Origin: JAZGGS01 sp963749485
Lineage (GTDB): Bacteria; Bacteroidota; Ignavibacteria; Ignavibacteriales; Ignavibacteriaceae
NCBI GenBank assembly: GCA_963749485.1
Contig: CAVVMV010000033.1
Coordinates: 19,722-83,721 of the forward strand
Direction of reading: 5' to 3'
DNA length: 64,000 nt
A program made the translations under genes and the position numbers. A model generated the notes under the pieces. It worked only from the letters and a program-made list of their open reading frames with translations. It searched no databases and was not told the origin of the DNA. Shown here one piece after another: positions 44,225-53,097 of this stretch (within the stretch, counting starts at the first letter, position 1; each line of letters starts with the position of its first letter).

Positions 44225-45559
44225 TTACCTGCGTCCTCTAAGCTTACCCGATTTCATAAAGCCATCATAATGTCTCATTAGCAAATGCGATTCAATTTGC
44301 TGAAGAGTATCTAAAGCAACACCAACAATTATAAGCAAACTTGTACCGCCAAAGAACTGGGCAAACTGTCCTGAGACACCAAGGACTGATACAAATGCCG
44401 GAAGAATTGCAACTATAGCCAGAAAAATAGATCCGGGTAAGGTTATTTTAGTTAAAATATTATCAATGAACTCCGATGTCTGTTTACCTGGTCTGATTCC
44501 TGGAATAAAACCACCCTGTTTTTTCATATTATCTGCAACATCTTTTGGATTAAAAGCTATTGCTGTATAAAAATATGTAAAGAACACAATCATCAAAGCA
44601 TATATAGCTGAATAAACAGGTGATGTATAAACAAACAAGCCTGACAAACTCTGTAAAAATTCGTTATCAGGGAAGAACGATAAAACAGTATTTGGAATAA
44701 ACATTATCGATTGAGCAAATATAATCGGCATAACACCTGCAGTATTTACTCTTAATGGAATATACTGTGTAACACCTCCGTATACTTTTCTTCCTACAAC
44801 ACGCTTTGCGTACTGTACAGGTATTCGTCTTGTTCCCTGCGTTACCAAAACAACACCGGCAATTATAAAAACCATAAACACTAAGATGATCAGCTCCATA
44901 ACAATCGATCTCTGACCAACATTAATAAGCCTTATCTCATCAAGAACTGCAAAAGGAAACTGTGCAATAATTCCAATAAAAATTATTAGCGATATTCCGT
45001 TACCAATTCCCTTTTCAGTAATCTGCTCACCCATCCACATCATAAATACGGTGCCTGCAGTAAGAATAATAACTGTAGTTATTACCCATGCAATACCTTG
45101 TACCGGCGCGGGTACTATGGGTAAACCCTGTACCTGTATATTAAGCAGTCTTACTGTAACACCCCATGCCTGCATACCAGAAATTAAAACCGTTCCATAC
45201 CTTGTAAGCTGAGTTATTTTCTTTCTGCCTTCTTCACCTTCCTGCTGAAGCTTTTGGAAGTATGGAATAACTGCACCCAAAAGCTGAATAATAATTGATG
45301 CAGAAATGTAAGGCATTATTCCAAGCGCAAAAATTGCTGCATTAGAAAATGCACCACCGACAAACAAATCGTATAAACCAAACAAATTATCTGAAGTTTG
45401 GTTTGCCATACTCTCGGTAAGAAGGGTAGCATCAACTCCCGGAAGAGTAATATGTGCACCCAGCCGAACAAGCACCAGTATTGCCAAAGTGTAAAAAATC
45501 CTCTGGCGGAGTTCGTGAATTTTTAAGATGTTCCTGAAAGTATCTGTAAGTTTTGACAT
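44225..45559 (-). CDS. secY: Protein translocase subunit SecY
   Basis: 444 residues with ten membrane helices. GIMPYISASIIIQLL in helix 2, YFTYFYTAIAFNPKDVADNMKKQGGFIPGIRPG (the cytosolic loop between helices 8 and 9) and the final LMRHYDGFMKSGKLRGRR are characteristic. Pore of the Sec system for export and membrane insertion, needed before any T9SS substrate here can be exported. Confidence 0.97.
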   Translation of the reverse strand: MSKLTDTFRNILKIHELRQRIFYTLAILVLVRLGAHITLPGVDATLLTESMANQTSDNLFGLYDLFVGGAFSNAAIFALGIMPYISASIIIQLLGAVIPYFQKLQQEGEEGRKKITQLTRYGTVLISGMQAWGVTVRLLNIQVQGLPIVPAPVQGIAWVITTVIILTAGTVFMMWMGEQITEKGIGNGISLIIFIGIIAQFPFAVLDEIRLINVGQRSIVMELIILVFMVFIIAGVVLVTQGTRRIPVQYAKRVVGRKVYGGVTQYIPLRVNTAGVMPIIFAQSIMFIPNTVLSFFPDNEFLQSLSGLFVYTSPVYSAIYALMIVFFTYFYTAIAFNPKDVADNMKKQGGFIPGIRPGKQTSEFIDNILTKITLPGSIFLAIVAILPAFVSVLGVSGQFAQFFGGTSLLIIVGVALDTLQQIESHLLMRHYDGFMKSGKLRGRR

Positions 45560-45570
45560 TTAATTCCGAG

Positions 45571-46029
45571 TTATACTGTTTTGATCGAGCCGCCAGCAGC
45601 TTCTATTTTTTCTTTAGCAGATTTGCTAAATGCATTAACTTCTAAATTTACTTTTGCTTTAAGTTCACCTTTACCAAGAATTTTAATTGGTTTAGTACTG
45701 CTAGATACCAAACCAAGGTTTTTAAGAACCTCTGCATTCAATACATCTTTACTTATTTTTTTCTCATCGGCTACACGCTGCAGCGCATTTACGTTTACAA
45801 CCTGGTAAGGAACTCTAAAAATATTAGTGAATCCGAATTTGGGAACTCTTCTCTGCAAGGGCATCTGACCACCTTCAAACCATGCTTTTTTTGATGCACC
45901 GGAGCGGGAGAGCTGACCGTTCATACCTTTGGTAGAAGTTCCTCCTCTGCCGCTGCCTTCGCCACGCCCAATTCGCTTTTTGTTTTTTCTAGAACCTTCT
46001 GCGTATTTTAGATTACTTAATCTATCCAT
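45571..46029 (-). CDS. rplO: 50S ribosomal protein L15
   Basis: 152 residues. The Gly/Arg/Lys-rich start (GSRKNKKRIGRGEGSGRGGTSTKG) and the C-terminal VEVNAFSKSAKEKIEAAGG-like text (here LEVNAFSKSAKEKIEAAGG) match L15. 11 bases upstream of secY. Confidence 0.97.
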   Translation of the reverse strand: MDRLSNLKYAEGSRKNKKRIGRGEGSGRGGTSTKGMNGQLSRSGASKKAWFEGGQMPLQRRVPKFGFTNIFRVPYQVVNVNALQRVADEKKISKDVLNAEVLKNLGLVSSSTKPIKILGKGELKAKVNLEVNAFSKSAKEKIEAAGGSIKTV

Positions 46030-46038
46030 TATAAAACC

Positions 46039-46224
46039 TTATTCTTTTACTTCTTCAACTCTTACAAGATGCGATACTTTGTTTATCATACCGCGGATCT
46101 GCGGAGAATCGCTGTGAATTTTTTCCCAGTTTGGTCTTCCCAAACCTAAAGCTTCAATAGTTCTTTTCTGATCTTTTGGTCTATCGATAATACTTCTAGT
46201 CTGTATAATCTTAATCTTTCCCAT
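46039..46224 (-). CDS. rpmD: 50S ribosomal protein L30
   Basis: 61 residues: KIKIIQTRSIIDRPKDQKRTIEALGL and GMINKVSHLVRVEEV. Standard small L30 between rpsE and rplO. Confidence 0.95.
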   Translation of the reverse strand: MGKIKIIQTRSIIDRPKDQKRTIEALGLGRPNWEKIHSDSPQIRGMINKVSHLVRVEEVKE

Positions 46225-46235
46225 TAAATCCTCAG

Positions 46236-46742
46236 TTACGAATTGAATATTTCTTTTATAGTAATTCCTCTTTTAGCAGCCATCTTCCTGGCATCAATCT
46301 GTTTTACAAGCCCATCCAGCGTGGCTTTTACCTGGTTATGAGGATTACTTGAACCTTGAGATTTAGTTAAAACATCCTGAACACCAGCTGCTTCCAGTAC
46401 TGCACGCACACCGCCACCGGCTATAAGACCTGTACCGGGAGATGCTGGTTTAAGCATAACTTTACCGGCACCATATTTACCGATAACTGCATGTGCCAGT
46501 GTACCTTTAATTAGGGGTACATTAACCAGACTTTTTTTAGCATCATCAATTCCTTTTGAAATTGCATCGGTAACTTCATTTGCTTTACCAAGCCCAACAC
46601 CAACAGTTCCATTGCCGTTACCAACAACAACAATGGCATTAAAGCTAAAACGGCGCCCGCCTTTTACAACTTTTGCTACCCTGTTTATGTGAACAACTTT
46701 TTCTTTAAAACCGTCAGATTCATTTTGTTTAGATGATTTCAA
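46236..46742 (-). CDS. rpsE: 30S ribosomal protein S5
   Basis: 168 residues. EKVVHINRVAKVVKGGRRFSFNAIVVVGNGNGTVGVGLGKANEV and GAGKVMLKPASPGTGLIAGGGVRAVLEAAGV are S5 signatures. Helps decoding accuracy. Unusually, it is separated from rplR by a tRNA gene instead of following it directly. Confidence 0.97.
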   Translation of the reverse strand: MKSSKQNESDGFKEKVVHINRVAKVVKGGRRFSFNAIVVVGNGNGTVGVGLGKANEVTDAISKGIDDAKKSLVNVPLIKGTLAHAVIGKYGAGKVMLKPASPGTGLIAGGGVRAVLEAAGVQDVLTKSQGSSNPHNQVKATLDGLVKQIDARKMAAKRGITIKEIFNS

Positions 46743-46815
46743 TTTCTTCTCCTGGTGAACTCTCTAATAATAAAAAATAAACTATATATATTTTATAAAT
46801 AATAAATTAACTCTG

Positions 46816-46886
46816 TTGCCGGGAGAGGATTTGAACCTCTACAGACGCCTTCAAAGGGCGTAGTCCTGCCATTAGACGACCCGGCA
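46816..46886 (-). tRNA. tRNA-Gln (anticodon UUG)
   Basis: Reads TGCCGGG acceptor (7 bp with CCCGGCA), D stem GTCT/GGAC, anticodon stem ACGCC/GGCGT with loop CTTTGAA (anticodon TTG, Gln), variable loop CTGT, T stem AGAGG/CCTCT with loop TTCAAAT. Discriminator A; the CCA end is not encoded. 71 bases. It lies on the same strand between rplR and rpsE, so it is presumably cut out of the ribosomal protein transcript. Confidence 0.95.
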
Positions 46887-46902
46887 AATAGAAATCCGGT
46901 TT

Positions 46903-47263
46903 TCAAAATTTTAGCCCGCCTTCCCGCGCACCATTTGCAACCGCCTGAACTCTACCGTGGTACCTGTATCCGTTTCTATCAAATAATACTGCCGTAATAT
47001 TTTTTTCGGCAGCTTTTTTAGCAAGCAAACTCCCAACAAACTTTCCGCGTTCAATTTTGCCCTTAGATGATTTTAAATTCGCTTGCTAACTCTTTGGATA
47101 AAGTTGAAGCGGAAACAAGTGTTTTACCTGTAGAATCATCTATTAACTGGGCATAAATGTTATTTAAACTTCTGTAAACAGTAAGACGAGGTTTTTCTGA
47201 TGTGCCGCTCATTTTTTTTCTTATTTTAACCTTGGCACGTTCTCTCGAATTTAACTTTTTCAT
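46903..47263 (-). CDS. rplR: 50S ribosomal protein L18 (one frameshift, probable consensus error)
   Basis: N-terminal part NSRERAKVKIRKKMSGTSEKPRLTVYRSLNNIYAQLIDD, then a stop after ASEFKII. Removing one A from the AAAA near 47073 restores ASEFKSSKGKIERGKFVGS, followed by AAEKNITAVLFDRNGYRYHG and the standard end GAREGGLKF, stop 46903-46905. About 119 residues. Binds 5S rRNA. Because the gene is essential, the break is best read as an error in the sequence. Confidence 0.93.
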
Positions 47264-47291
47264 TTTTTACTATATCTCCAATAAAAATTAA

Positions 47292-47828
47292 TTAACCAGC
47301 AGTCTTACCAGCTTTTCTAACAATATGTTCATCTGAATATTTAATACCTTTACCTTTGTAAGGTTCAGGTTTTCTAAACGACCTGATTTTAGCAGAAACC
47401 AAACCAACAAGCTGTTTATCAATTCCCGAAATAATTATCTGAGTTGGTGTGGGTGTTTCCAGTGTTACACCTTCGGGCGGTATTAAAAATATTGGATGTG
47501 AATAGCCAATATTTAGAAGCAGATCTTTTCCTTTTAACTCTGCTTTATAACCTACGCCAACAATATCCAAAGTCTTTTTATACGTATCTGTTACACCTGT
47601 AACCATATTTTGAACTAATGCCCTTGAGAGACCATGCAGTGATTTATTCTGCTTAGTATCATTTGGTCTGGTTACATTAACCTGGTTCTCAACAATTTCG
47701 ATACTTATGTTTGGATGAATTTGTTGCTCTAATTCACCCTTCGGTCCTTTAATTTTAAGGAAGTTACCTTCTTGAGTTATCTTAACTCCATCTGGAATAA
47801 CAACCGGTTTTTTACCTATTCTAGACAC
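47292..47828 (-). CDS. rplF: 50S ribosomal protein L6
   Basis: 178 residues. SRIGKKPVVIPDGVKI start and EPYKGKGIKYSDEHIVRKAGKTAG end, with two L6 folds between. Lies near the factor-binding site of the 50S. Standard order. Confidence 0.97.
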   Translation of the reverse strand: MSRIGKKPVVIPDGVKITQEGNFLKIKGPKGELEQQIHPNISIEIVENQVNVTRPNDTKQNKSLHGLSRALVQNMVTGVTDTYKKTLDIVGVGYKAELKGKDLLLNIGYSHPIFLIPPEGVTLETPTPTQIIISGIDKQLVGLVSAKIRSFRKPEPYKGKGIKYSDEHIVRKAGKTAG

Positions 47829-47849
47829 TTTAATACTCCATTAACAATT

Positions 47850-48245
47850 TTACCAGATATAGCAAACAACTTCGCCGCCTTGTAATTGCTGCCGTGCTTC
47901 TTTATCTGTTAAAAGTCCTTTTGATGTAGAAATAACTGCTGTACCCAATCCGTTTAACACACGGGGCATTTCAGTTGATTTTTTATATACTCTTAAACCT
48001 GGTTTACTAATTTTCTTCAAACCGCTAATTGCAGGAAGACCATCTTTATATTTTAACAGGATGTTTATTTTATTCTGCTTAGTATCTTCTATAACTTCGT
48101 AATCAACAATGTAACCACGAGATTTCAAAATATCGGATAACCCTATCTTCATTTTTGAAGAAGGAATTTCTACCCGCACTTTTCTTGCTTTAGAAGCGTT
48201 TCTAACTCTTGTTAAATAATCTGCTATTGGATCTGTAACTGGCAT
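47850..48245 (-). CDS. rpsH: 30S ribosomal protein S8
   Basis: 131 residues. DPIADYLTRVRNASKARKVRVEIPSSKMK and the end STSKGLLTDKEARQQLQGGEVVCYIW identify it. Binds the central domain of 16S rRNA and, in enterics, represses the spc operon. Confidence 0.97.
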   Translation of the reverse strand: MPVTDPIADYLTRVRNASKARKVRVEIPSSKMKIGLSDILKSRGYIVDYEVIEDTKQNKINILLKYKDGLPAISGLKKISKPGLRVYKKSTEMPRVLNGLGTAVISTSKGLLTDKEARQQLQGGEVVCYIW

Positions 48246-48258
48246 ATACTTACTCCTC

Positions 48259-48528
48259 TTACCAACTTGATTTCTTTACGCCCGGCAATTCGCCTTTAAG
48301 GGCCATTTCTCTAAAAACAAGCCTGGATACTCCAAACTTGCGGTAATAACTTCTAGTCCTGCCTGTAAACATACAACGATTCTTCAGTCTAACAGGAGAA
48401 GAATTCTTTGGCAATCTTTGCAGAGCATCGTAATCGCCGTTAGCTTTAAGTTCTTCTCTAATCTTTTTGTACTTCGCGTTAAGCTTACGTCTTTTATCTT
48501 CGCGTGCAATTAAACTTTTGCGAGCCAT
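48259..48528 (-). CDS. rpsN: 30S ribosomal protein S14 (long, zinc-free form)
   Basis: 89 residues from ATG 48528, chosen because AGGAGA precedes it and because S14 starts MARKSLIAREDKRRKLN. An upstream in-frame ATG would add 17 unrelated residues that overlap rplE. It has CMFTGRTRSYYRKFGVSRLVFREMALKGELPG and lacks the CxxC pairs of the short zinc form. Confidence 0.94.
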   Translation of the reverse strand: MARKSLIAREDKRRKLNAKYKKIREELKANGDYDALQRLPKNSSPVRLKNRCMFTGRTRSYYRKFGVSRLVFREMALKGELPGVKKSSW

Positions 48529-48538
48529 AAATCTCCTA

Positions 48539-49205
48539 TTAAGCTGTTTTAATTTCTTTTTTAATAAACGGCATACCAAATGCCTTTAACAATTCGTAAG
48601 ATTCATTATCAGTTTTAGCAGTTGTAACAAGGGTTATGTCCATTCCCATTACCCTGGTTACTTTATCAAAATCTATTTCAGGAAATATTATCTGCTCTTT
48701 TATACCGAGTGTAAAATTACCTCTGCCGTCAAATGATTTATCCGATAGACCTCTAAAATCTCTAACTCTTGGAAGCGCTACATTAACTAACCTATCCAGG
48801 AATTCATACATTCTTTCGCGCCGTAACGTAACCATAGTTCCTATGTTAACTCCTTCTCTTAACTTAAAGTTAGAGATGGATTTTTTTGCTTTTCTTATAG
48901 ATGGTTTTTGCCCTGCAATTGTTTCAAGTTCTTTGTTAGCTTCTTCAAGCACTTTAGAATCTGCAACAGCAGCACCAACACCCATATTTATAACTATTTT
49001 AGAAAGCTTTGGTACCATCATAACATTGGAATAAGCAAAAGGTTTTCATAAGCTGTGGTACAACATCAGATTTATAGTATTCAAACAGCCGTGTAGGAAT
49101 TTTTATTTCCGGAGCAGAAGATTTCTGCTTGGATTTTTTATCTGATCCAGCTTTTGTTTTACCTTTTTTATCAGCAGAATCTTTCTGCGTTTTCTTTTCA
49201 GCCAT
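48539..49205 (-). CDS. rplE: 50S ribosomal protein L5 with Lys-rich N-terminal extension (one frameshift)
   Basis: Starts AEKKTQKDSADKKGKTKAGS, a charged extension of ~32 residues absent from typical L5, then IPTRLFEYYKSDVVPQLMKTF. One extra T in TTTT near 49032 breaks the frame; without it the text runs on as AYSNVMMVPKLSKIVINMGVG and through KEQIIFPEIDFDKVTRVMGMDITLVTTA. ~221 residues. Binds 5S rRNA and P-site tRNA. The break is probably a consensus error. Confidence 0.92.
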
Positions 49206-49237
49206 TTTATATAATAACCTTCATTAAAATCATTTTA

Positions 49238-49564
49238 TTATTGAATCATTTCGCCGGTAGCTTTACTAACACGGGCAATCTTCTTTTTCCCGGTTTTTTC
49301 ATCCAAAATAAGCTGAGAGCCAATACGAGTTGGCTCGTTATTAGTTGGATCCAGTATCATCACGTTAGAAACATGAATCGGGGCTTCTTTTTCCAGTATT
49401 CCACCCTGCGGGTTTTTCTGGTTCGGTTTTGTATGCCTTTTTCTAAGGTTAATGCCTTCAATAATAATCCTGGAAGTTTTAGGAAAAACTTTCAAAACTT
49501 TTCCGGTTTTGCCACTATCATTTCCAGCAATAACAACTATATTATCATTTTTTCTAATTTTCAT
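49238..49564 (-). CDS. rplX: 50S ribosomal protein L24
   Basis: 108 residues. KIRKNDNIVVIAGNDSGKTGKVLKVFPK (KOW motif) and GINLRKRHTKPNQKNPQGGI are signatures. Early assembly protein near the exit tunnel. Confidence 0.97.
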   Translation of the reverse strand: MKIRKNDNIVVIAGNDSGKTGKVLKVFPKTSRIIIEGINLRKRHTKPNQKNPQGGILEKEAPIHVSNVMILDPTNNEPTRIGSQLILDEKTGKKKIARVSKATGEMIQ

Positions 49565-49578
49565 TTATAACCCAATTA

Positions 49579-49947
49579 TTATAATACTTCCGGTGCTAAT
49601 GAAACTATTTTCATATACTGCTTCTCTCTTAGTTCGCGTGCAACGGGTCCGAAGATACGTGTACCTCTCGGTTCGTTCTGTGGATTTATAAGAACAGCAG
49701 CGTTTTCATCAAAGCGTATATAGGAACCATCTTTTCTGCGTACTTCCTTTTTAGTTCTGACAATTACTGCCCTGGAAACTTCACCTTTTTTAACTGCACT
49801 ATTTGGAACAGCACTTTTAACCGAAACAACTATAAGATCTCCAACGCTGGCGTACCTGCGTCCACTTCCACCTAATACACGGATACATCTAATCTTTTTT
49901 GCACCAGAGTTATCAGCCACTATTAAATTTGTTTCTTCTTGAATCAT
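49579..49947 (-). CDS. rplN: 50S ribosomal protein L14
   Basis: 122 residues. MIQEETNLIVADNSGAKKIRCIRVLGGS start and GPVARELREKQYMKIVSLAPEVL end. Standard length and place. Confidence 0.97.
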   Translation of the reverse strand: MIQEETNLIVADNSGAKKIRCIRVLGGSGRRYASVGDLIVVSVKSAVPNSAVKKGEVSRAVIVRTKKEVRRKDGSYIRFDENAAVLINPQNEPRGTRIFGPVARELREKQYMKIVSLAPEVL

Positions 49948-49968
49948 CTTCTTAAAAACTCCTTATTG

Positions 49969-50226
49969 CTACTTGGCTTTTTCAATAATTTCTATCATAC
50001 GCCATCTTTTCCTGGCACTTAGTGGACGAGTTTCCATAATTTTTACTTTGTCACCCATATTGCACTCACCTTTTTCATCGTGAGCAAGTAATTTTGTTGT
50101 TTTCTTAAAGTACTTCTTATAAATAGGATGAGGAACTTTTCTTTCGATAGCAACAGTAATGGTTTTATCCATTTTATTGCTAATAACTAATCCAGTTCTA
50201 GTTTTTCTTAAGCCACGTTTTGTCAT
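49969..50226 (-). CDS. rpsQ: 30S ribosomal protein S17
   Basis: 85 residues. RGLRKTRTGLVISNKMDKTITVAIERKVPHPIYKKYF and GDKVKIMETRPLSARKRWRMIEII (OB fold) are typical. Two bases from the rpmC stop. Confidence 0.97.
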   Translation of the reverse strand: MTKRGLRKTRTGLVISNKMDKTITVAIERKVPHPIYKKYFKKTTKLLAHDEKGECNMGDKVKIMETRPLSARKRWRMIEIIEKAK

Positions 50227-50228
50227 AG

Positions 50229-50465
50229 TTAAGCCTTAGCTCCTTCTTTAATTACACTAGCGGCAGGGCTTTTTTCTGCCCTTTCTCTTTCTGCAATAAC
50301 AGATTTCATCTTTGCAATATCTCTTCTAACAATTTTCAATTTTGCAGTATTAGTAAGCTGCTTTAGCTGGTGCGCAAACTTTAAATCTACAAAGTTGCGT
50401 TCTTCCTCAGCAATCCGCTCAAGTATTTCTTCAGTTTTCATTTCTCTTATTTCATGGATCTTCAT
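50229..50465 (-). CDS. rpmC: 50S ribosomal protein L29
   Basis: 78 residues, slightly long. KIHEIREMKTEEILERIAEEERNFVDLKFAHQLKQLTNTAKLKIVRRDIAKMKSVI is the helical pair of L29, with a short Ala/Lys tail. Sits at the tunnel exit. Confidence 0.96.
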   Translation of the reverse strand: MKIHEIREMKTEEILERIAEEERNFVDLKFAHQLKQLTNTAKLKIVRRDIAKMKSVIAERERAEKSPAASVIKEGAKA

Positions 50466-50481
50466 TTCTTCGCTTTCAGAA

Positions 50482-50898
50482 TTATTCGTAATCGGGTCTG
50501 GTTACAACTTTAGTTTTAATTGGAAGTTTATAAGAACAAAGCTTTAATGCTTCAGTAGCCAGCTCTTTAGAAACACCTGAAACTTCAAACATAATTCTAC
50601 CAGGTTTAACTACAGCAACCCAAAACTCTGGTGCACCTTTTCCTTTACCCATTCTTGTTTCCAGCGGTTTTTTAGAAACAGGTTTATCAGGAAAAATTCG
50701 TATCCAAACTTTTCCATCTCTTTTCATTTTTCTTGAAAGAGCTACACGACAAGCTTCAATCTGGCGGCTTGTAATCCAGTGAGGTTCCATAGCTTTTAAG
50801 CCAAAATCGCCAAACGAAACGCTGCTGCCGCGTTTAGCTTTTCCTGCCATTCTTCCACGCTGAGATTTTCTGTATTTTACTCTTTTGGGCATTAACAT
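50482..50898 (-). CDS. rplP: 50S ribosomal protein L16
   Basis: 138 residues. PKRVKYRKSQRGRMAGKAKRGSSVSFGDFGLKA and KPLETRMGKGKGAPEFWVAVVKPGRIMFE are signatures. An MLM start gives two possible ATGs; MPKRVKYRK (start 50892) is the family norm. Confidence 0.95.
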   Translation of the reverse strand: MLMPKRVKYRKSQRGRMAGKAKRGSSVSFGDFGLKAMEPHWITSRQIEACRVALSRKMKRDGKVWIRIFPDKPVSKKPLETRMGKGKGAPEFWVAVVKPGRIMFEVSGVSKELATEALKLCSYKLPIKTKVVTRPDYE

Positions 50899-50923
50899 AA
50901 TTTAAAAACTCCTATGGGTATTA

Positions 50924-51565
50924 CTACTCCGAAACTCTTTTACCTAAAATTTCACCATTGCAAATCCATACTTTAATTCCAATAGAGCCGTAAACTGTTT
51001 CAGCTCTTGCACAATTGTAATCGATATCTGCACGTAACGTATGAAGCGGAATTCTACCGTCTTTATATTGTTCGGTTCTTGCCATTTCTGCACCGCCTAA
51101 CCTACCTGAACACATAATTCTAATACCTTCCGCACCCATCCTCATAGCTGCAGTAATAGACATCTTCATTGCTCTTCTGAAAGAGATTCTACCTCTAAGC
51201 TGGTTTGCAATATTTTCACCAACAAGGTACGCATCCAATTCAGGTCTTTTTATTTCGGATATTTGAACTTTAACATCTTTATCAGTTATCTGCTTCAGCT
51301 CTTGTTCTAGCTGAGTAATTTCTTTTCCACTCTTACCAATTACAACTCCCGGTCTGGAAGTGTGAATATTAAGAATTATATTTTTAGAAGTTCTGTCAAT
51401 AACAATTCTGGAGATACCGGCTTTCTTTAAACGGTTTCTAACATAACTCCTTAGTTGAGCATCCTCTTTAATCTTAGGGGCATAACTTTTATTTTCGTAC
51501 CAATTAGATTCCCATCCTCTAATTATTCCAACTCTCAATCCTATGGGGTTTGCTTTTTGTCCCAA
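50924..51565 (-). CDS. rpsC: 30S ribosomal protein S3
   Basis: 213 residues. GQKANPIGLRVGIIRGWESNWY, the KH domain with VVIGKSGKEITQLEQEL, and GRLGGAEMARTEQYKDGRIPLHTLRADIDY. Part of the mRNA entry channel. Confidence 0.97.
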   Translation of the reverse strand: MGQKANPIGLRVGIIRGWESNWYENKSYAPKIKEDAQLRSYVRNRLKKAGISRIVIDRTSKNIILNIHTSRPGVVIGKSGKEITQLEQELKQITDKDVKVQISEIKRPELDAYLVGENIANQLRGRISFRRAMKMSITAAMRMGAEGIRIMCSGRLGGAEMARTEQYKDGRIPLHTLRADIDYNCARAETVYGSIGIKVWICNGEILGKRVSE

Positions 51566-51581
51566 TAGTTAACCTCCTAAT

Positions 51582-51926
51582 TTATACCTTTGTTGCAACT
51601 ACAATTGTTAAATGACATGATCTTTTCCTTATTCTGAATGCCCTGCCCATTGGAGCAGGCTGGATACGTTTTAACATAGGGCCTGCATTTACATAAACTT
51701 CCTTGATAAATAATTCTTCCGGTTCTACACGGGTAGAATCATCAAGGTTTATCAGGTTTGATACAGCAGACCTTAGAACTTTTTCAGCATCGCGAGATGC
51801 ATGTTTAGTAGAGAAATGGAGTATCTCCATCGCTTTGTCAACCGATAATCCTCTTACCAAATCGACAATTAATCTCATCTTTCTGGGTGATGAACCTATA
51901 TATCTATGTACAGCTCTTGCTTCCAT
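51582..51926 (-). CDS. rplV: 50S ribosomal protein L22
   Basis: 114 residues. ARAVHRYIGSSPRKMRLIVDLVRGLSVDKA and VNAGPMLKRIQPAPMGRAFRIRKRSCHLTIVV. Its loop lines the exit tunnel. Confidence 0.97.
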   Translation of the reverse strand: MEARAVHRYIGSSPRKMRLIVDLVRGLSVDKAMEILHFSTKHASRDAEKVLRSAVSNLINLDDSTRVEPEELFIKEVYVNAGPMLKRIQPAPMGRAFRIRKRSCHLTIVVATKV

Positions 51927-51948
51927 CTTAATAAAAACCTATTAAATA

Positions 51949-52236
51949 TTATTTAGTCCTGGCAGCTTTTTCTGCTTTAGTACCAGGGTGTCCTCTAAAA
52001 ATTCTTGTGGGAGCAAATTCTCCCAGCTTATGCCCTACCATGTTTTCAGTAATAAAAACAGGAATCATTTTATTCCCGTTATGAACCGCGATGGTATGAC
52101 CCACAAAATCCGGGGTAATGGTTGAAGCACGCGACCAGGTCTTAATTATCTTTTTCTGGTTGGTCTCGTTAAGCTTACTAACTTTATCAGCCAGCTTGTA
52201 ATCTATGTAAGGACCTTTTTTTACTGATCTAGGCAT
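51949..52236 (-). CDS. rpsS: 30S ribosomal protein S19
   Basis: 95 residues. PRSVKKGPYIDYKLADKV, TWSRASTITPDFVGHTIAVHNGNKMIPVFIT and GHKLGEFAPTRIFRGHPG. Head protein of the 30S. Confidence 0.97.
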   Translation of the reverse strand: MPRSVKKGPYIDYKLADKVSKLNETNQKKIIKTWSRASTITPDFVGHTIAVHNGNKMIPVFITENMVGHKLGEFAPTRIFRGHPGTKAEKAARTK

Positions 52237-52245
52237 ATTACCTTT

Positions 52246-53073
52246 TTACTTTTTACGTCTTTTAATAATAAATCTGTTTGATTCTTTTTTCTTTTTCCTG
52301 GTTTTTAAGCCCTTGGCTTTCTGTCCCCAAGGAGAAACAGGATGACCACCACCGGAGGATTTACCTTCGCCACCGCCCATTGGGTGATCTACCGGATTCA
52401 TTGCAACACCTCTAACATTTGGTCTGCGTCCTAGCCATCTTGATCTGCCAGCTTTACCAAGACTAATATTTTCATGATCGGTATTACCAACTTCGCCGAA
52501 TGTAGCCATACATTCCAATCTTACCATTCTAACTTCGCCGGAAGGCATTTTAAGCTGTGCATAGTTACCTTCTTTAGCCATAAGCTGAATAGCAACACCA
52601 GCGCTTCTTCCTAATTGCCCTCCTTTACCCGCTTTCAGTTCAACATTATGAATGAAACTACCGAGAGGCATATCGGATAATGGTAATGCGTTTCCAATTG
52701 CAATTTCACTGCCCGGGCCGGATGAAAGTTTATCATCAACTTTTAATCCGTTTGGAGCAAGGATATATCTTTTTTCGCCATCGGCATAATGAAGCAGTGC
52801 AATCCTTGCAGACCGGTTAGGGTCATATTCAATTGAAAATACTTTTGCCGGAACACCGGTTTTATCTCTTTTAAAATCTATAATTCTGTATTTTCTTTTA
52901 TGCCCGCCGCCTCTATGGAAAGATGTTATCCTGCCTTTATTATTTCTACCTGCCGATTTTTTTAACGGTGTAGTTAACGACTTTTCGGGTTTACTTTTTG
53001 TAACTTCATTAAAAGTTGAACTGCTTCTAAATCTTGTACCCGGCGTAACTGGTTTAAACTTTTTTATTGCCAT
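52246..53073 (-). CDS. rplB: 50S ribosomal protein L2
   Basis: 275 residues. KSAGRNNKGRITSFHRGGGHKRKYR, GRSAGVAIQLMAKEGNYAQLKMPSGEVRMV and RGVAMNPVDHPMGGGEGKSSGGGHPVSPWG, with the conserved His near the peptidyl-transferase centre. Complete. Confidence 0.98.
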   Translation of the reverse strand: MAIKKFKPVTPGTRFRSSSTFNEVTKSKPEKSLTTPLKKSAGRNNKGRITSFHRGGGHKRKYRIIDFKRDKTGVPAKVFSIEYDPNRSARIALLHYADGEKRYILAPNGLKVDDKLSSGPGSEIAIGNALPLSDMPLGSFIHNVELKAGKGGQLGRSAGVAIQLMAKEGNYAQLKMPSGEVRMVRLECMATFGEVGNTDHENISLGKAGRSRWLGRRPNVRGVAMNPVDHPMGGGEGKSSGGGHPVSPWGQKAKGLKTRKKKKESNRFIIKRRKK

Positions 53074-53097
53074 TTAATTTACCTTGTTTCAGTATCC

